Source: an uncultured Acidimicrobiales bacterium
GTDB lineage: Bacteria > Actinomycetota > Acidimicrobiia > Acidimicrobiales > CATQHL01
NCBI GenBank assembly: GCA_958295925.1
Contig: CATQHL010000001.1
Location: forward strand, 1,005,931-1,069,930
DNA: 64,000 bases
Direction: 5' to 3'
Part shown: positions 8,677 through 17,003 of the stretch, one piece after another
Layout: every line of letters begins with the position of its first letter
Numbering within the stretch: position 1 is the stretch's first letter
The notes under the pieces: generated by a model
What the model was told of the DNA's origin: nothing
The model's database searches: none
What the model saw: only the letters and a program-made list of their open reading frames with translations
Translations under genes and position numbers: made by a program

Positions 8677-9471
8677 ATGCGCGAGTGGTCAAAGCGAAAC
8701 TTCAACTGGTTAATGCCACTGGCGTTCAGTGTCGCTATGGCTGGATTGTGGTACGCAGTCTCCTACCTCCTCCTATCGGATAACCGACAGTTCCTGGTTC
8801 CACCGCTTCACGAGGTAATTACCCGGGCCACCGCTCACGACAAGGTGCGCGGCGAACTCCTCAAGGGCTTGCTGGTGACGGCAAAGTCCTCGTTCGCCGG
8901 CTTGGGCATAGCAGCATTCCTGGGCATTGTCTTTGCCATCTTCATGAACCTTCGCCGATGGGTTGAGCGCTCCTTCTTTCCGTGGGCGGTGGTTTTGCAG
9001 ACCATCCCAATTTTGGCGCTTGTACCGTTGATCGGCGGTCTCTTCGGTTTTGGTTTCTCGGCAAGGGTGATCGTGGTCGTGCTCATCTCGCTGTTCCCGA
9101 TCATCACAAACACCCTCTTCGGCCTTCAGTCAGTGGAAACCAACTTGCACGAGCTCTTCACCCTGCACAAGGCGAGCCGCTGGACCCGCCTTACCAGGCT
9201 TGAGCTGCACGCCGCCCTGCCCGCCACCTTCACCGGACTGCGCATTGCGGCGGGGCTGTCGGTGATCGGCGCAATCGTTGGCGAGTTCTTCTTCGGACGA
9301 GGAGAGAAGGGCATCGGAGTGCTCATCGACAAGTACCGGGGCCTGGCGGCCACAAGGGAGATTCTGGCTGCGCTGATAATCTCCTCGCTGCTGGGAATCT
9401 TCGTGTTCTGGGGATTTACATTGCTGGGCAGGCTCTCAACACGGAATTGGCACGCCGCCTCATCTCAATAG
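8677..9471 (+). CDS. ABC transporter permease, second subunit
   Basis: A 264-residue BPD_transp_1 permease with an N-terminal span (LMPLAFSVAMAGLWYAVSYL), five further hydrophobic segments and the EAA loop (LHAALPATFTGLRIAAGLSV). It is a paralogue of the permease at 6296 and very likely its partner in the membrane. It begins with ATG 8677, 66 bases beyond the hairpin that follows the binding-protein gene. It ends ten bases before the convergent vWA lipoprotein gene. The charged ending RLSTRNWHAASSQ matches the tail position of the first permease. Confidence 0.92.
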   Translation: MREWSKRNFNWLMPLAFSVAMAGLWYAVSYLLLSDNRQFLVPPLHEVITRATAHDKVRGELLKGLLVTAKSSFAGLGIAAFLGIVFAIFMNLRRWVERSFFPWAVVLQTIPILALVPLIGGLFGFGFSARVIVVVLISLFPIITNTLFGLQSVETNLHELFTLHKASRWTRLTRLELHAALPATFTGLRIAAGLSVIGAIVGEFFFGRGEKGIGVLIDKYRGLAATREILAALIISSLLGIFVFWGFTLLGRLSTRNWHAASSQ

Positions 9472-9481
9472 GCGAATACCC

Positions 9482-10762
9482 TCACTCCTCCAAGACGCCT
9501 AATTCCTCCTCCACCAGCCGAACCACCAAGTCGTCTAGCAGTTCTACGGAATACTCACTCACTTCGTGCGGAGTCTTGCCTGCGTAGAGGGTGAAGATGA
9601 ACCGCCCCATTGTGTGCTGAGCGATTTGCCGAAAGATGTATTCCCCCTGTGGACTCAGGCCACTGGAGGCGATTGCGAAGATCTTGACACCCCGCTCATG
9701 GGCAGTCATCATCTCCTCGACATAGTTGTAGTCGTTCACATAATTTAGGTGAGGCGGGGCGTCCGACACCAGGAAGATCAGCCGAACAGCATTCCCCAGA
9801 CGCCAGTCGGGATCGTTAACCGCCACGTGCAACGCCTCGTTCAAAGACTCCGGTTCGTCGCCTCCGCCTTCTGCCGACACGTTGCGGATTGAGTTTAGGA
9901 AGTCCCGCGCTTTAGAGTCAAAGTCGTAGAGGCGTGTGACATACTCGTCTCCCCTGTCGCGGTAAGTCACCATACCGAAGCGAAGGTCCGGCTGAGAGGG
10001 CAGTTCGCTGATCCGGCTGGAAATGAGCAGCAGGGAACTCTTTATTTGATCGATCTCGTCGGCCATGCTGCCTGTTGCGTCCAACAGGAAGAGCAAGTCC
10101 AGCGGGACGCTTCCTACCGGGTAACCCCCTGCCACGTCCAAGTCCACTACCCATTCGTGCCCTTCCCCGCGGGATACATCCAAGGTCTTGCTTGAACCGT
10201 CTTTCTCCACGTACAGCCGGAATGTCTCGACGCCGACCGTTGAAGCAAAAGCCCTCGGGTGGAACAGTGTGCGCCCGTCGGTGTAGGTGCGTCCTTTAAA
10301 GATCGTCTTCCCTCCGCCGGAGATACTCACCTGGGCGTTCGGCACGCCGCGGCGGTCATGGCCCCTCACTCGAATGACGTAGCGCTCGGCGATGTCCACG
10401 TCGTGGACGTTCCCGTCCGCATATCTGTCCCTATAACGCAGGTAGTCGACCCAGTGAGCGTTGTCGTCAATCTCCCCTGCGGTCAAGCCGGAATACTGCT
10501 GATAGCTGGACTCCTCGTAGGAAGATCCCAAATCGATCGGGACATGCTCAGGACTTACGGGTTCCAATTGCGCGGACTCTGATTCCGCGGCGAGGTCGTA
10601 GCTCGCGTCCGCTTCTGCCGAAGATTCCGCAGACAGAGCCTCCGGCTCGGCGTCTCCGCTGCAAGCAGCCATCAATGCAACCACAACTGCCGCAGCCAAC
10701 AAACGTTTCCACATCAATTCGCGGAGGGATGTCCCTAGACGAGAGTGAATTGCTCGCTCCAT
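9482..10762 (-). CDS. von Willebrand factor A domain lipoprotein
   Basis: A 426-residue lipoprotein. The ATG at 10762 is preferred because GAAGGGAG stands six bases upstream; an inner ATG at 10714 lacks a ribosome site but gives a shorter signal peptide. The lipobox ends at about Cys34 (ALMAAC). A Glu/Ser-rich spacer follows, then a region (about 129-175: VIRVRGHDRRGVPNAQVSIS) resembling a carboxypeptidase regulatory-like beta-sandwich, then a vWA domain from about residue 222 with the metal site DATGSM at Asp228 and a second aspartate in LVSDAPPHLNY. The canonical DxSxS has Thr in place of the first Ser. It would be a surface protein binding a partner or substrate through a divalent metal. 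No protease or pilin genes are adjacent. Confidence 0.88.
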   Translation of the reverse strand: MERAIHSRLGTSLRELMWKRLLAAAVVVALMAACSGDAEPEALSAESSAEADASYDLAAESESAQLEPVSPEHVPIDLGSSYEESSYQQYSGLTAGEIDDNAHWVDYLRYRDRYADGNVHDVDIAERYVIRVRGHDRRGVPNAQVSISGGGKTIFKGRTYTDGRTLFHPRAFASTVGVETFRLYVEKDGSSKTLDVSRGEGHEWVVDLDVAGGYPVGSVPLDLLFLLDATGSMADEIDQIKSSLLLISSRISELPSQPDLRFGMVTYRDRGDEYVTRLYDFDSKARDFLNSIRNVSAEGGGDEPESLNEALHVAVNDPDWRLGNAVRLIFLVSDAPPHLNYVNDYNYVEEMMTAHERGVKIFAIASSGLSPQGEYIFRQIAQHTMGRFIFTLYAGKTPHEVSEYSVELLDDLVVRLVEEELGVLEE

Positions 10763-10775
10763 AAGTACTCCCTTC

Positions 10776-10799
10776 GGGCGCCTCAGCGCCTGACGCCCC
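10776..10799 (-). other. GC-rich imperfect hairpin upstream of the vWA gene
   Basis: On the minus strand GGGCGTCAGGCGC is followed by TGAGGCGCCC, which can fold as GGGCG/CGCCC or GGCGC/GCGCC. The 14-mer GGGCGTCAGGCGCT recurs in the PrpF-aconitase gap near 15,730. It may be a small dispersed repeat or a terminator for the rhodanese gene upstream. Confidence 0.35.
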
Positions 10800-10900
10800 C
10801 ACACGCTCTTTGCGAGCTCCTATAGAGGCAAGTCTCCCAAGAAGGACTCTAGTCGCCGGGGCTAATGCAGGTATCCCGGTTTTGCGTAATGCGAGTGGCT

Positions 10901-11785
10901 CTAGCCGCCCGGCAGCGCTTCAAAACGGTAAACGCTGGACTCGCCTGCTTCATTGCTGACCGCTGCGAGGTGTTTCCACTCCAGCAAGGAGCCGTCGTAG
11001 ACCGACACGCCGTCGCCCTGCCCTGCGGCTTCGTACGCCAGGGCCGTGCCACACGCCCCCACCCCCCCACGGCAGTAGAGGACTGTCCTGGCGGGGCTGC
11101 CTGCTGCGGCCAACACTTTCTCCCGACAGACGTCGGGAGGGCGCATCAGCCCGTTTTCGTCGAGAAATTCGATGCCCGGCAGGTGAGCGGTGCTGCCGGC
11201 GATGGCGACGCCGTCCTCGTCGCGGGCTTCAGCCATGCGGCAATCCACCAATGCCACCTCCGGGTCGAGCTGGGCGGCAAGAACGTCTGAGGCTGTTGCG
11301 TAGGCGGGGGAGCGCTCCCTGACGCTGAACCTTCTGCGCCCCCAGCGTGGGACTTCGGCGGTGAGCGGTCGTCCCTCGGCCTGCCAGCTGACGATGCCGC
11401 CATCCAGCACCGCTGCAGAGGCGTGGCCGTAGACCCGCAGCGCCCACCACAACCTCGCCGCCACGGTGACATGTCCGTCGTCGTAGGCAACCACCGTGGT
11501 CTCATCCCCAATTCCGGCAGCAGACATCGTCTCGGCAAAATGAGCGGGCTGAGCAAGCATGCCCCCGACAGGGTGGTCAACCTCGGCCCAGTGAGTGTCC
11601 CAGCGCAGCTGAACGGCCCCGGGTATGTGCGCGCGGGCGTATTCCTCGTCTGGGTCGCGGGTGTCAAACGGCGACAGGTACCAACGGCAGTCCACCACCC
11701 TCAGGTCGTCCGGTCTTTCTTCAAGTTGACGCGCCAGCCAGTCGGTAGAGACCATCGGGCCGGGCATGCTCAGGCTTGCAGCCAT
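10901..11785 (-). CDS. sulfurtransferase (two-domain rhodanese)
   Basis: A 294-residue protein with two rhodanese domains. The N-terminal, inactive domain runs about 10-135 (DLRVVDCRWYL, AHIPGAVQL, VVAYDD) and the C-terminal active domain about 165-285, with the persulfide loop YCRGGVGACG containing the nucleophile Cys238. The loop resembles thiosulfate sulfurtransferases (CRKG[VS]T) more than mercaptopyruvate ones (CGSGVT), but Gly replaces Lys, so the donor is uncertain. AAGGAGG lies four bases before ATG 11785. It follows the luciferase-like gene at 11805 by 19 bases and is probably co-transcribed with it. The role would be cytosolic sulfur transfer. Confidence 0.92.
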   Translation of the reverse strand: MAASLSMPGPMVSTDWLARQLEERPDDLRVVDCRWYLSPFDTRDPDEEYARAHIPGAVQLRWDTHWAEVDHPVGGMLAQPAHFAETMSAAGIGDETTVVAYDDGHVTVAARLWWALRVYGHASAAVLDGGIVSWQAEGRPLTAEVPRWGRRRFSVRERSPAYATASDVLAAQLDPEVALVDCRMAEARDEDGVAIAGSTAHLPGIEFLDENGLMRPPDVCREKVLAAAGSPARTVLYCRGGVGACGTALAYEAAGQGDGVSVYDGSLLEWKHLAAVSNEAGESSVYRFEALPGG

Positions 11786-11804
11786 TTTGCCTCCTTACTC
11801 CTGG

Positions 11805-12839
11805 TCAATCACCGCGAACAGCCGGGACGACTTCGGCTGCGAGAGCCCGCACCGCCCAGTCGGGCTTCGGCCCCAGTGTGTACCACAGCAACGGCATGCT
11901 CATCCCCGCCTCAACGAACGGAAGCAGACCGGCGATCACGTCCTCGGTATCGCCCGCAACAGCGAAAGTGTCTATCAGGTGATCGTTCACCGTGCGCGCA
12001 CCGGCGGCAACACCTTCGCGGCGCACCGCCCGCCGAACAGCCTCCACCGCATCCGGGTCGGCGCCGGAGAGGTCTACCACCACCCCTTCGACTCGCGCCA
12101 GGTAGTAGGCCAGCACCTCACGCACCTCCTGGCGCGCCGACCGGCGATCGCGATCGAGGCTGGTGAGCACGTTCCCGGAAATCAGAAGTTCCCCTGGGTC
12201 GCGCCCTACGCTGAGTGCGCCTTCGGCCACCTGGTCGGCCGCCCATGCCACGTAGGACTTGCTCATCAGGGCACCTAGCTGAACGCCGTCCGAATACGCC
12301 CCGGCGGCTGCGAGCATCCGGGCGTTGACCGCCCCGACATCCACCGGCACCGGCAGGCGCGGCGGCAGGTCGAGCGTCAAGTCGTCCCGTGAGGTGAAAG
12401 TCTCAGGCTGGAACCCCTGCGTTCCCCCGCCGAGCAGCGCTCGGACCGCCCGTACGGCCTCGACTGTGCTGGTAAAGGCTCGCCAGCCCTCATCGACCAC
12501 ACAGAAAGCCCGCATCGTCCACTCGGCTGCGCCGATTCCGAAGCGAACCCGCCCAGGGGCAAGATCGGCGAGCGTGGCGGCTTCGAGGGCCAGCAGCAGG
12601 GGATGGCGGGTGGCAGGGTTGGCTACACCCACGCGCACGGTTACCCGGCTCGTGCGAACCAGAGCCGCCGCCGCCATGGAGGTGGCCGATCGGAAGAGCC
12701 TGCTCTCGGGGATGGAGACCTCGTCGTAACCAAGCTCGTCGGCGCGGGTGGCGAGGGCGAGCGTGGCTGCGGCCGGCTCTTCGTTGGAAAGCGACAGGCC
12801 AACGCCCGACGCGGTTCTTGCTGCCCGCGAGACCCCCAC
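11805..12839 (-). CDS. LLM class oxidoreductase (F420- or FMN-dependent type)
   Basis: A 344-residue luciferase-like TIM barrel. GTG 12839 is the start, with AGGAGG six bases upstream. Family signs are LATRADELGYDEVSIPES, RVTVRVGVANPATRHPLLLA, and ATLADLAPGRVRFGIGAAE, the last being the standard loop of F420-dependent MER/luciferase-like proteins. The substrate is unknown. It is one of three unrelated LLM proteins in the window. It sits between the aconitase gene (96 bases upstream) and the rhodanese gene and runs in the same direction, but a functional link to either is not established. Confidence 0.88.
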   Translation of the reverse strand: MGVSRAARTASGVGLSLSNEEPAAATLALATRADELGYDEVSIPESRLFRSATSMAAAALVRTSRVTVRVGVANPATRHPLLLALEAATLADLAPGRVRFGIGAAEWTMRAFCVVDEGWRAFTSTVEAVRAVRALLGGGTQGFQPETFTSRDDLTLDLPPRLPVPVDVGAVNARMLAAAGAYSDGVQLGALMSKSYVAWAADQVAEGALSVGRDPGELLISGNVLTSLDRDRRSARQEVREVLAYYLARVEGVVVDLSGADPDAVEAVRRAVRREGVAAGARTVNDHLIDTFAVAGDTEDVIAGLLPFVEAGMSMPLLWYTLGPKPDWAVRALAAEVVPAVRGD

Positions 12840-12935
12840 AGTGTCCTCCTGCGCCGACGTCAGCCCGAGTGGGTTGGAGGACGCCAGCCCGGAGGGGTGG
12901 AAACTACGGCAAACGGAATCATTGCGAAGGACAAC

Positions 12936-15668
12936 CTACCCCCCTTTGCCCACCCCGGCAGCCCCGCTCAAAAGGCGACGCATGACGAACGGGGCTATTC
13001 CTCCACTGCGGTAGTAGTCAATCTCCCTCCTGTTCTCGAGGCGGGCGGTCACGGGCACTTTCAGGTCGACCTGGCCATTCAGCGAGCGCACGCATAGTGT
13101 CAGACGCGTGGCCGGGGCGTCCAGAACCTCCAAAAGGTCGGGCAGGTCGTAAACCTCCTCGCCCGTCAGCCCCATCTCGCGCCAGCCGCAGCCGGGCTCG
13201 AACTGCAGAGGCAGCACACCCATGCATATGAGGTTTTGGCGATGAAGCCGCTCAAAGCTCGAAGCCACAACCGCTCGCACGCCGAGAAGCGTCGTGCCCT
13301 TAGCCGCCCAGTCCCGCGACGACCCCGCCCCGTAGCCCTCCCCCGCAATCACCAGCAGCGGCGTGCCGTCTTCCTGATAGCGCCGTGAGGCGTCATAGAC
13401 CGCTAGACGATCTCCGCTGGGGTGATGAAGCGCCCAGCCGCCTTCAACCTCAGGGGTCATCTCGTTGCGCAGCCTGGGATTGGCGAAGGTCGCCCTCGTC
13501 ATCACCTCGTGGTTGCCGCGCCTGGCCCCTAGCGAGCCGAAATGATCGACTGGAACTCCCCTGCCCAGCAAATAGCGCCCGGCCGGGCTGTCGGGGGGGA
13601 TGAGTGCGGCAGGGGAGATGTGGTCAGTGGTAATCCCGTCCCCAAGCAACAGGAGGCAGCGGGCACCTTCGATGCTCGCCGGCAACTCCGGGGGAGTCGA
13701 AGCGCTGAAGGGGGGCTCCACCAGATAGGTGCTCTCGGCGCTCCAATACGGAAGAAGGCTCTCGGGTGCAGGAAGAGACTGCCAGCGCTCATCTCCGCAA
13801 AAGATGTCGCAGCTTCGGCGGGCGAACAACTCAGGTTTCACCACCCGTGCCGTCAGTTCGGTGATTTCCTCGTCGCCAGGCCAGATTTCCTCCAAGTAGA
13901 CCGGCTGCCCGGCCTCGTCTGTTCCCAGCGGCTCGGTCGCAAGGTCACACGCCACCGTGCCGGCGATGGCGTACGCCACTACCAGAGGGGGGGACGCCAG
14001 GTAGGCCAGCCTGCAAAGGGAGTGGATTCGGCCAGGGAAGTTGCGGTTGCCCGACAGTACTGCGGCCACCGTCAGTCCTCCCTCTACCACGGCGTTCTCC
14101 ACCTGTTCGGCAAGCGGCCCGGAGCCGCCTGCGCAAGTGGTGCAGCCGTAGCCGACCACGGCAAATCCCAGCTTTTCCAGCCAGGGAAGCAACCCGGCGT
14201 CGCCCAAGTAGTCGGCCACCACCGGTGAACCAGGGGCAAGGCTGGTCTTCACGTGCGCCGGGACGCTAAGGCCGCGGCGAACAGCGTTGCGCGCCAGCAG
14301 GCCGGCGCCCAGCATCAAGGCGGGATTGGAGGTGTTGGTACAGCTTGTTATGGCAGCAATTACCACGTGGCCGTCGCTCAGGCCGACGCAGCGTCGCTCC
14401 CCGCCGCTCAGCTCACGCCGAAATGACGACGCCACCTCCGAGAGCGCAAGCGTCTGCTGAGGGCTGTAAGGCCCGGCCAGCAGCGGCTCCACCGTCGAGA
14501 GGTCAAAGGAGATCAGCCGATCGAACGTGGGCTCAGGCGAGCCGGGCTCGCGGAACATCCCCTGGGCGCGGCAGTAGCGCCCAATCAGATCCACGTGCAC
14601 AGGGTTGCGCCCGGTTGCCAGCAAGTAGCGCAGCGTCTCGGCGTCGGGCGGGAAATACCCGACGGTGGCGCCGTATTCGGGGGCCATGTTGGCAACGGTC
14701 GCACGATCAACCAGCGACAGCCGATCCAGCGCCGATCCGCAGAACTCCACAAACGAACCTGTCACGCCGACCTCCCGCAGCCTCCTGGTGAGCGCCAGCA
14801 CGATGTCGGTGGCGGTAACCCCCGTCCCGGGCGCCCCGAGCAGCCGGACTCCCACCACCTCAGGGGCAACCACGGAGAGCGGCTCTCCAAGCATCACCGC
14901 CTCAGCCTCTATGCCCCCGACTCCCCAGCCCAGAACTCCCAGCCCCCCGATCATTGTGGTGTGGGAGTCGGTGCCCACGACGGTGTCGGGAACGACGGCC
15001 GGCGAGCGGGCATCCCCCACTACTGCTGCTACCGACGCCAGGAACTCCATGTTCACCTGGTGGACGATGCCCTTGCCGGGGGGCACCACACGCAGCCGGG
15101 CGAACGCCCGCTCCGCCCAGCGCGCGAAGCGGAAGCGCTCGGCGTTGCGTTCGTACTCCAGCGCCAAATTGGCGGCGTGCGCCCCGGGGTAGCCCGCGTA
15201 GTCCGCCTGAATCGAGTGGTCGATCACCAGGTCGGTCGGCACCCTGACATCCACGAGCGCAGGGTCGCCTCCCTGCCGATGAAGGCTCGATCGCATTGAA
15301 GCCAGGCCTAGAAGAGCGGGTATGCCCGTGTAGTCCTGAAGCACCACCCGATGGGGCGAGAACGTCACCGAACCTGCCCCCTTGACATCCGAGGAAGGGG
15401 CGATCAGAGCCTCCACCTGCGAGAGCGTGTCGTCCTCCTCCGGGCGCGACCTCTCAGCCTGCCGGGGGTGGCCCCCTACACCGACTTGGCGTCCCCCACC
15501 GTCGGCGGGGGAATCCGCCCGCCTCAGCACTCCCTCCAGCAACACCTTTACGCTCACTGGCAGGCGCTCCAGGAGGCCGACACCCAGTTCCTCTACTCGA
15601 GCCAGCCGGTAGTAGACGAACCTGCCCGCGGAGGTCTCCAGCAGATCTTGCGAGCCGAACACGCTCAT
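12936..15668 (-). CDS. aconitase-superfamily hydratase, divergent AcnA type
   Basis: A 910-residue full-length aconitase. It carries the AcnA opening (FGSQDLLE and YRL), HSIQADYAG, the 4Fe-4S ligands Cys443 (SCTNTSNP), Cys509 and Cys512, and the swivel-domain pieces LGDGITTDHISPA and GAGSSRDWAAKGT, including the catalytic serine. Two departures stand out. The usual GCTTCIGNSG reads GCTTCAGGSG, and LGDSVTTDH reads LGDGITTDH. It is immediately downstream of a PrpF-family isomerase and a citrate synthase. In AcnD/PrpF systems such a set performs 2-methylcitrate dehydration and aconitate isomerisation. The protein looks like AcnA by architecture, so it may serve citrate, 2-methylcitrate or both. 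ATG 15668 follows GGAG by six bases. Confidence 0.9.
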   Translation of the reverse strand: MSVFGSQDLLETSAGRFVYYRLARVEELGVGLLERLPVSVKVLLEGVLRRADSPADGGGRQVGVGGHPRQAERSRPEEDDTLSQVEALIAPSSDVKGAGSVTFSPHRVVLQDYTGIPALLGLASMRSSLHRQGGDPALVDVRVPTDLVIDHSIQADYAGYPGAHAANLALEYERNAERFRFARWAERAFARLRVVPPGKGIVHQVNMEFLASVAAVVGDARSPAVVPDTVVGTDSHTTMIGGLGVLGWGVGGIEAEAVMLGEPLSVVAPEVVGVRLLGAPGTGVTATDIVLALTRRLREVGVTGSFVEFCGSALDRLSLVDRATVANMAPEYGATVGYFPPDAETLRYLLATGRNPVHVDLIGRYCRAQGMFREPGSPEPTFDRLISFDLSTVEPLLAGPYSPQQTLALSEVASSFRRELSGGERRCVGLSDGHVVIAAITSCTNTSNPALMLGAGLLARNAVRRGLSVPAHVKTSLAPGSPVVADYLGDAGLLPWLEKLGFAVVGYGCTTCAGGSGPLAEQVENAVVEGGLTVAAVLSGNRNFPGRIHSLCRLAYLASPPLVVAYAIAGTVACDLATEPLGTDEAGQPVYLEEIWPGDEEITELTARVVKPELFARRSCDIFCGDERWQSLPAPESLLPYWSAESTYLVEPPFSASTPPELPASIEGARCLLLLGDGITTDHISPAALIPPDSPAGRYLLGRGVPVDHFGSLGARRGNHEVMTRATFANPRLRNEMTPEVEGGWALHHPSGDRLAVYDASRRYQEDGTPLLVIAGEGYGAGSSRDWAAKGTTLLGVRAVVASSFERLHRQNLICMGVLPLQFEPGCGWREMGLTGEEVYDLPDLLEVLDAPATRLTLCVRSLNGQVDLKVPVTARLENRREIDYYRSGGIAPFVMRRLLSGAAGVGKGG

Positions 15669-15763
15669 TTCATCTCCATCGGCTCACGTGGCAGTAACGC
15701 AGTCTTCGAACGAAACTGGGCGTATCCCTCTAGCGCCTGACGCCCTCCCATCGGCCAGATCGC

Positions 15764-16999
15764 TCAGTCGGGGCGTTTAGCGGCAAACCAGGGTCGACCC
15801 GTAAGATAGGAATCCGGCACGAAGACGCGTCCGCGCATGATTTCCCGAGCCGTCCGGTCAACCTTCAGACGGGGGACTCGCCAGACTCCCCCCGCCGACC
15901 TGCTGACGCTTACATCCAGGCTCATCAGCCCCGCGGGATGGCCAATGGCCACGCTGCGCCGCTCGGCAACGTTCCCCGGCCAGCGGCAGCACGCTTCCAC
16001 AACACTCCCGGGGATGACCGCCGCCGCCCCTGCAGCCATCGCAGCCGTCATCGCAATGGTGCGATGCGTCACGCCCATCGAGATGAGGCGCACCAGCAGA
16101 TCTGCCTGAGATGCGCCCCGACGCTCACCGCAGGAACTGCGCCAGCTTTCCAAAGCAGGCCCCTCCAGCCCAGCCACCAGGGCCACCTTGGGGATTGCCC
16201 GATGCTTCCGCCCGGCCTGCTCATGCGAAGACGCCAACCCGATGCGCACGGCGGCTTCACGCCTTATGTGTTCGAGCCGGTCGAGAAGCGTCTGTTCGTC
16301 GTGAACGCTCCAGCCGACCGCTCCAAGCGGAAAAAGCCCGTGCTCGCAGCCCAGGTCGTGCGCCCTCACAAAGACCGACGGGTTGCCCACGTCCACAATC
16401 GTGACATGCGCCGTCAACCCGTCGGGCAGCCGCACCTCCTCGCTCACCCGCCCGGTCGGCAGCGCCCCCCTGCTCGCCGACCCCTCTGCGTCGAGGTACT
16501 TCATCGACAGCCGGGCCCCCGTCCCTGGCACACCGGATACCTCGAAGTCGCCCGTCGGGTCGTAGCCCCCGTTGCGCACTGGCACCGACGCCTGAAGGCG
16601 CTGGCCGGTGTTCAGGCTCAGCACTGTTGCAGAAGTCGCCGGCTCGGTTGCCGCAAGCAACCCTGCGGAAATTGCAAACGGAACCACCGCCGAGGAGATA
16701 TTGCCGCAGTTTCCGGCAAAGTCCACGATCGGCTCGGTCACCTCCACCTGGGCGAAGCGGTAGGCCACGTCCGCGCCAGAGCGCACAGGCGCCCGACCGA
16801 CGATTACGGCCTTGCTCAGCGACGACGCCCCACCGCCAAGCCCGTCCACCTGCCTGCCGTCGGGGTCGGGGCTGCCCAGGGCGGCCAACAGCACCGCCTG
16901 CACCTGCCTGCGGCTGAAGTCGGCCAAGTCTGACTCGGCGAAGAAGACGCCGCGGCTGGTGCCGCCGCGCCAGAGTGAGGCCGGTACCTCCCGATCCAA
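15764..16999 (-). CDS. prpF: PrpF-family aconitate/methylaconitate isomerase
   Basis: A 411-residue protein of the PrpF/4-oxalomesaconate tautomerase family (diaminopimelate-epimerase fold). It opens with PASLWRGGTSRGVFFAESDL, the PrpF hallmark, and contains DFAGNCGNISSAV, where the loop Cys is the expected catalytic residue, and later SKAVIVGR and MSLDVSV-type segments. I place the start at TTG 16999, four bases after the citrate synthase stop, because an upstream in-frame start would add an unrelated Ser/Pro-rich tail overlapping that gene; no strong ribosome site is visible, so translational coupling is likely. Known members isomerise 2-methylaconitate in propionate catabolism. The neighbours fit this, but methylisocitrate lyase is absent here. 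Confidence 0.85.
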   Translation of the reverse strand: MDREVPASLWRGGTSRGVFFAESDLADFSRRQVQAVLLAALGSPDPDGRQVDGLGGGASSLSKAVIVGRAPVRSGADVAYRFAQVEVTEPIVDFAGNCGNISSAVVPFAISAGLLAATEPATSATVLSLNTGQRLQASVPVRNGGYDPTGDFEVSGVPGTGARLSMKYLDAEGSASRGALPTGRVSEEVRLPDGLTAHVTIVDVGNPSVFVRAHDLGCEHGLFPLGAVGWSVHDEQTLLDRLEHIRREAAVRIGLASSHEQAGRKHRAIPKVALVAGLEGPALESWRSSCGERRGASQADLLVRLISMGVTHRTIAMTAAMAAGAAAVIPGSVVEACCRWPGNVAERRSVAIGHPAGLMSLDVSVSRSAGGVWRVPRLKVDRTAREIMRGRVFVPDSYLTGRPWFAAKRPD

Positions 17000-17003
17000 G
17001 CTC

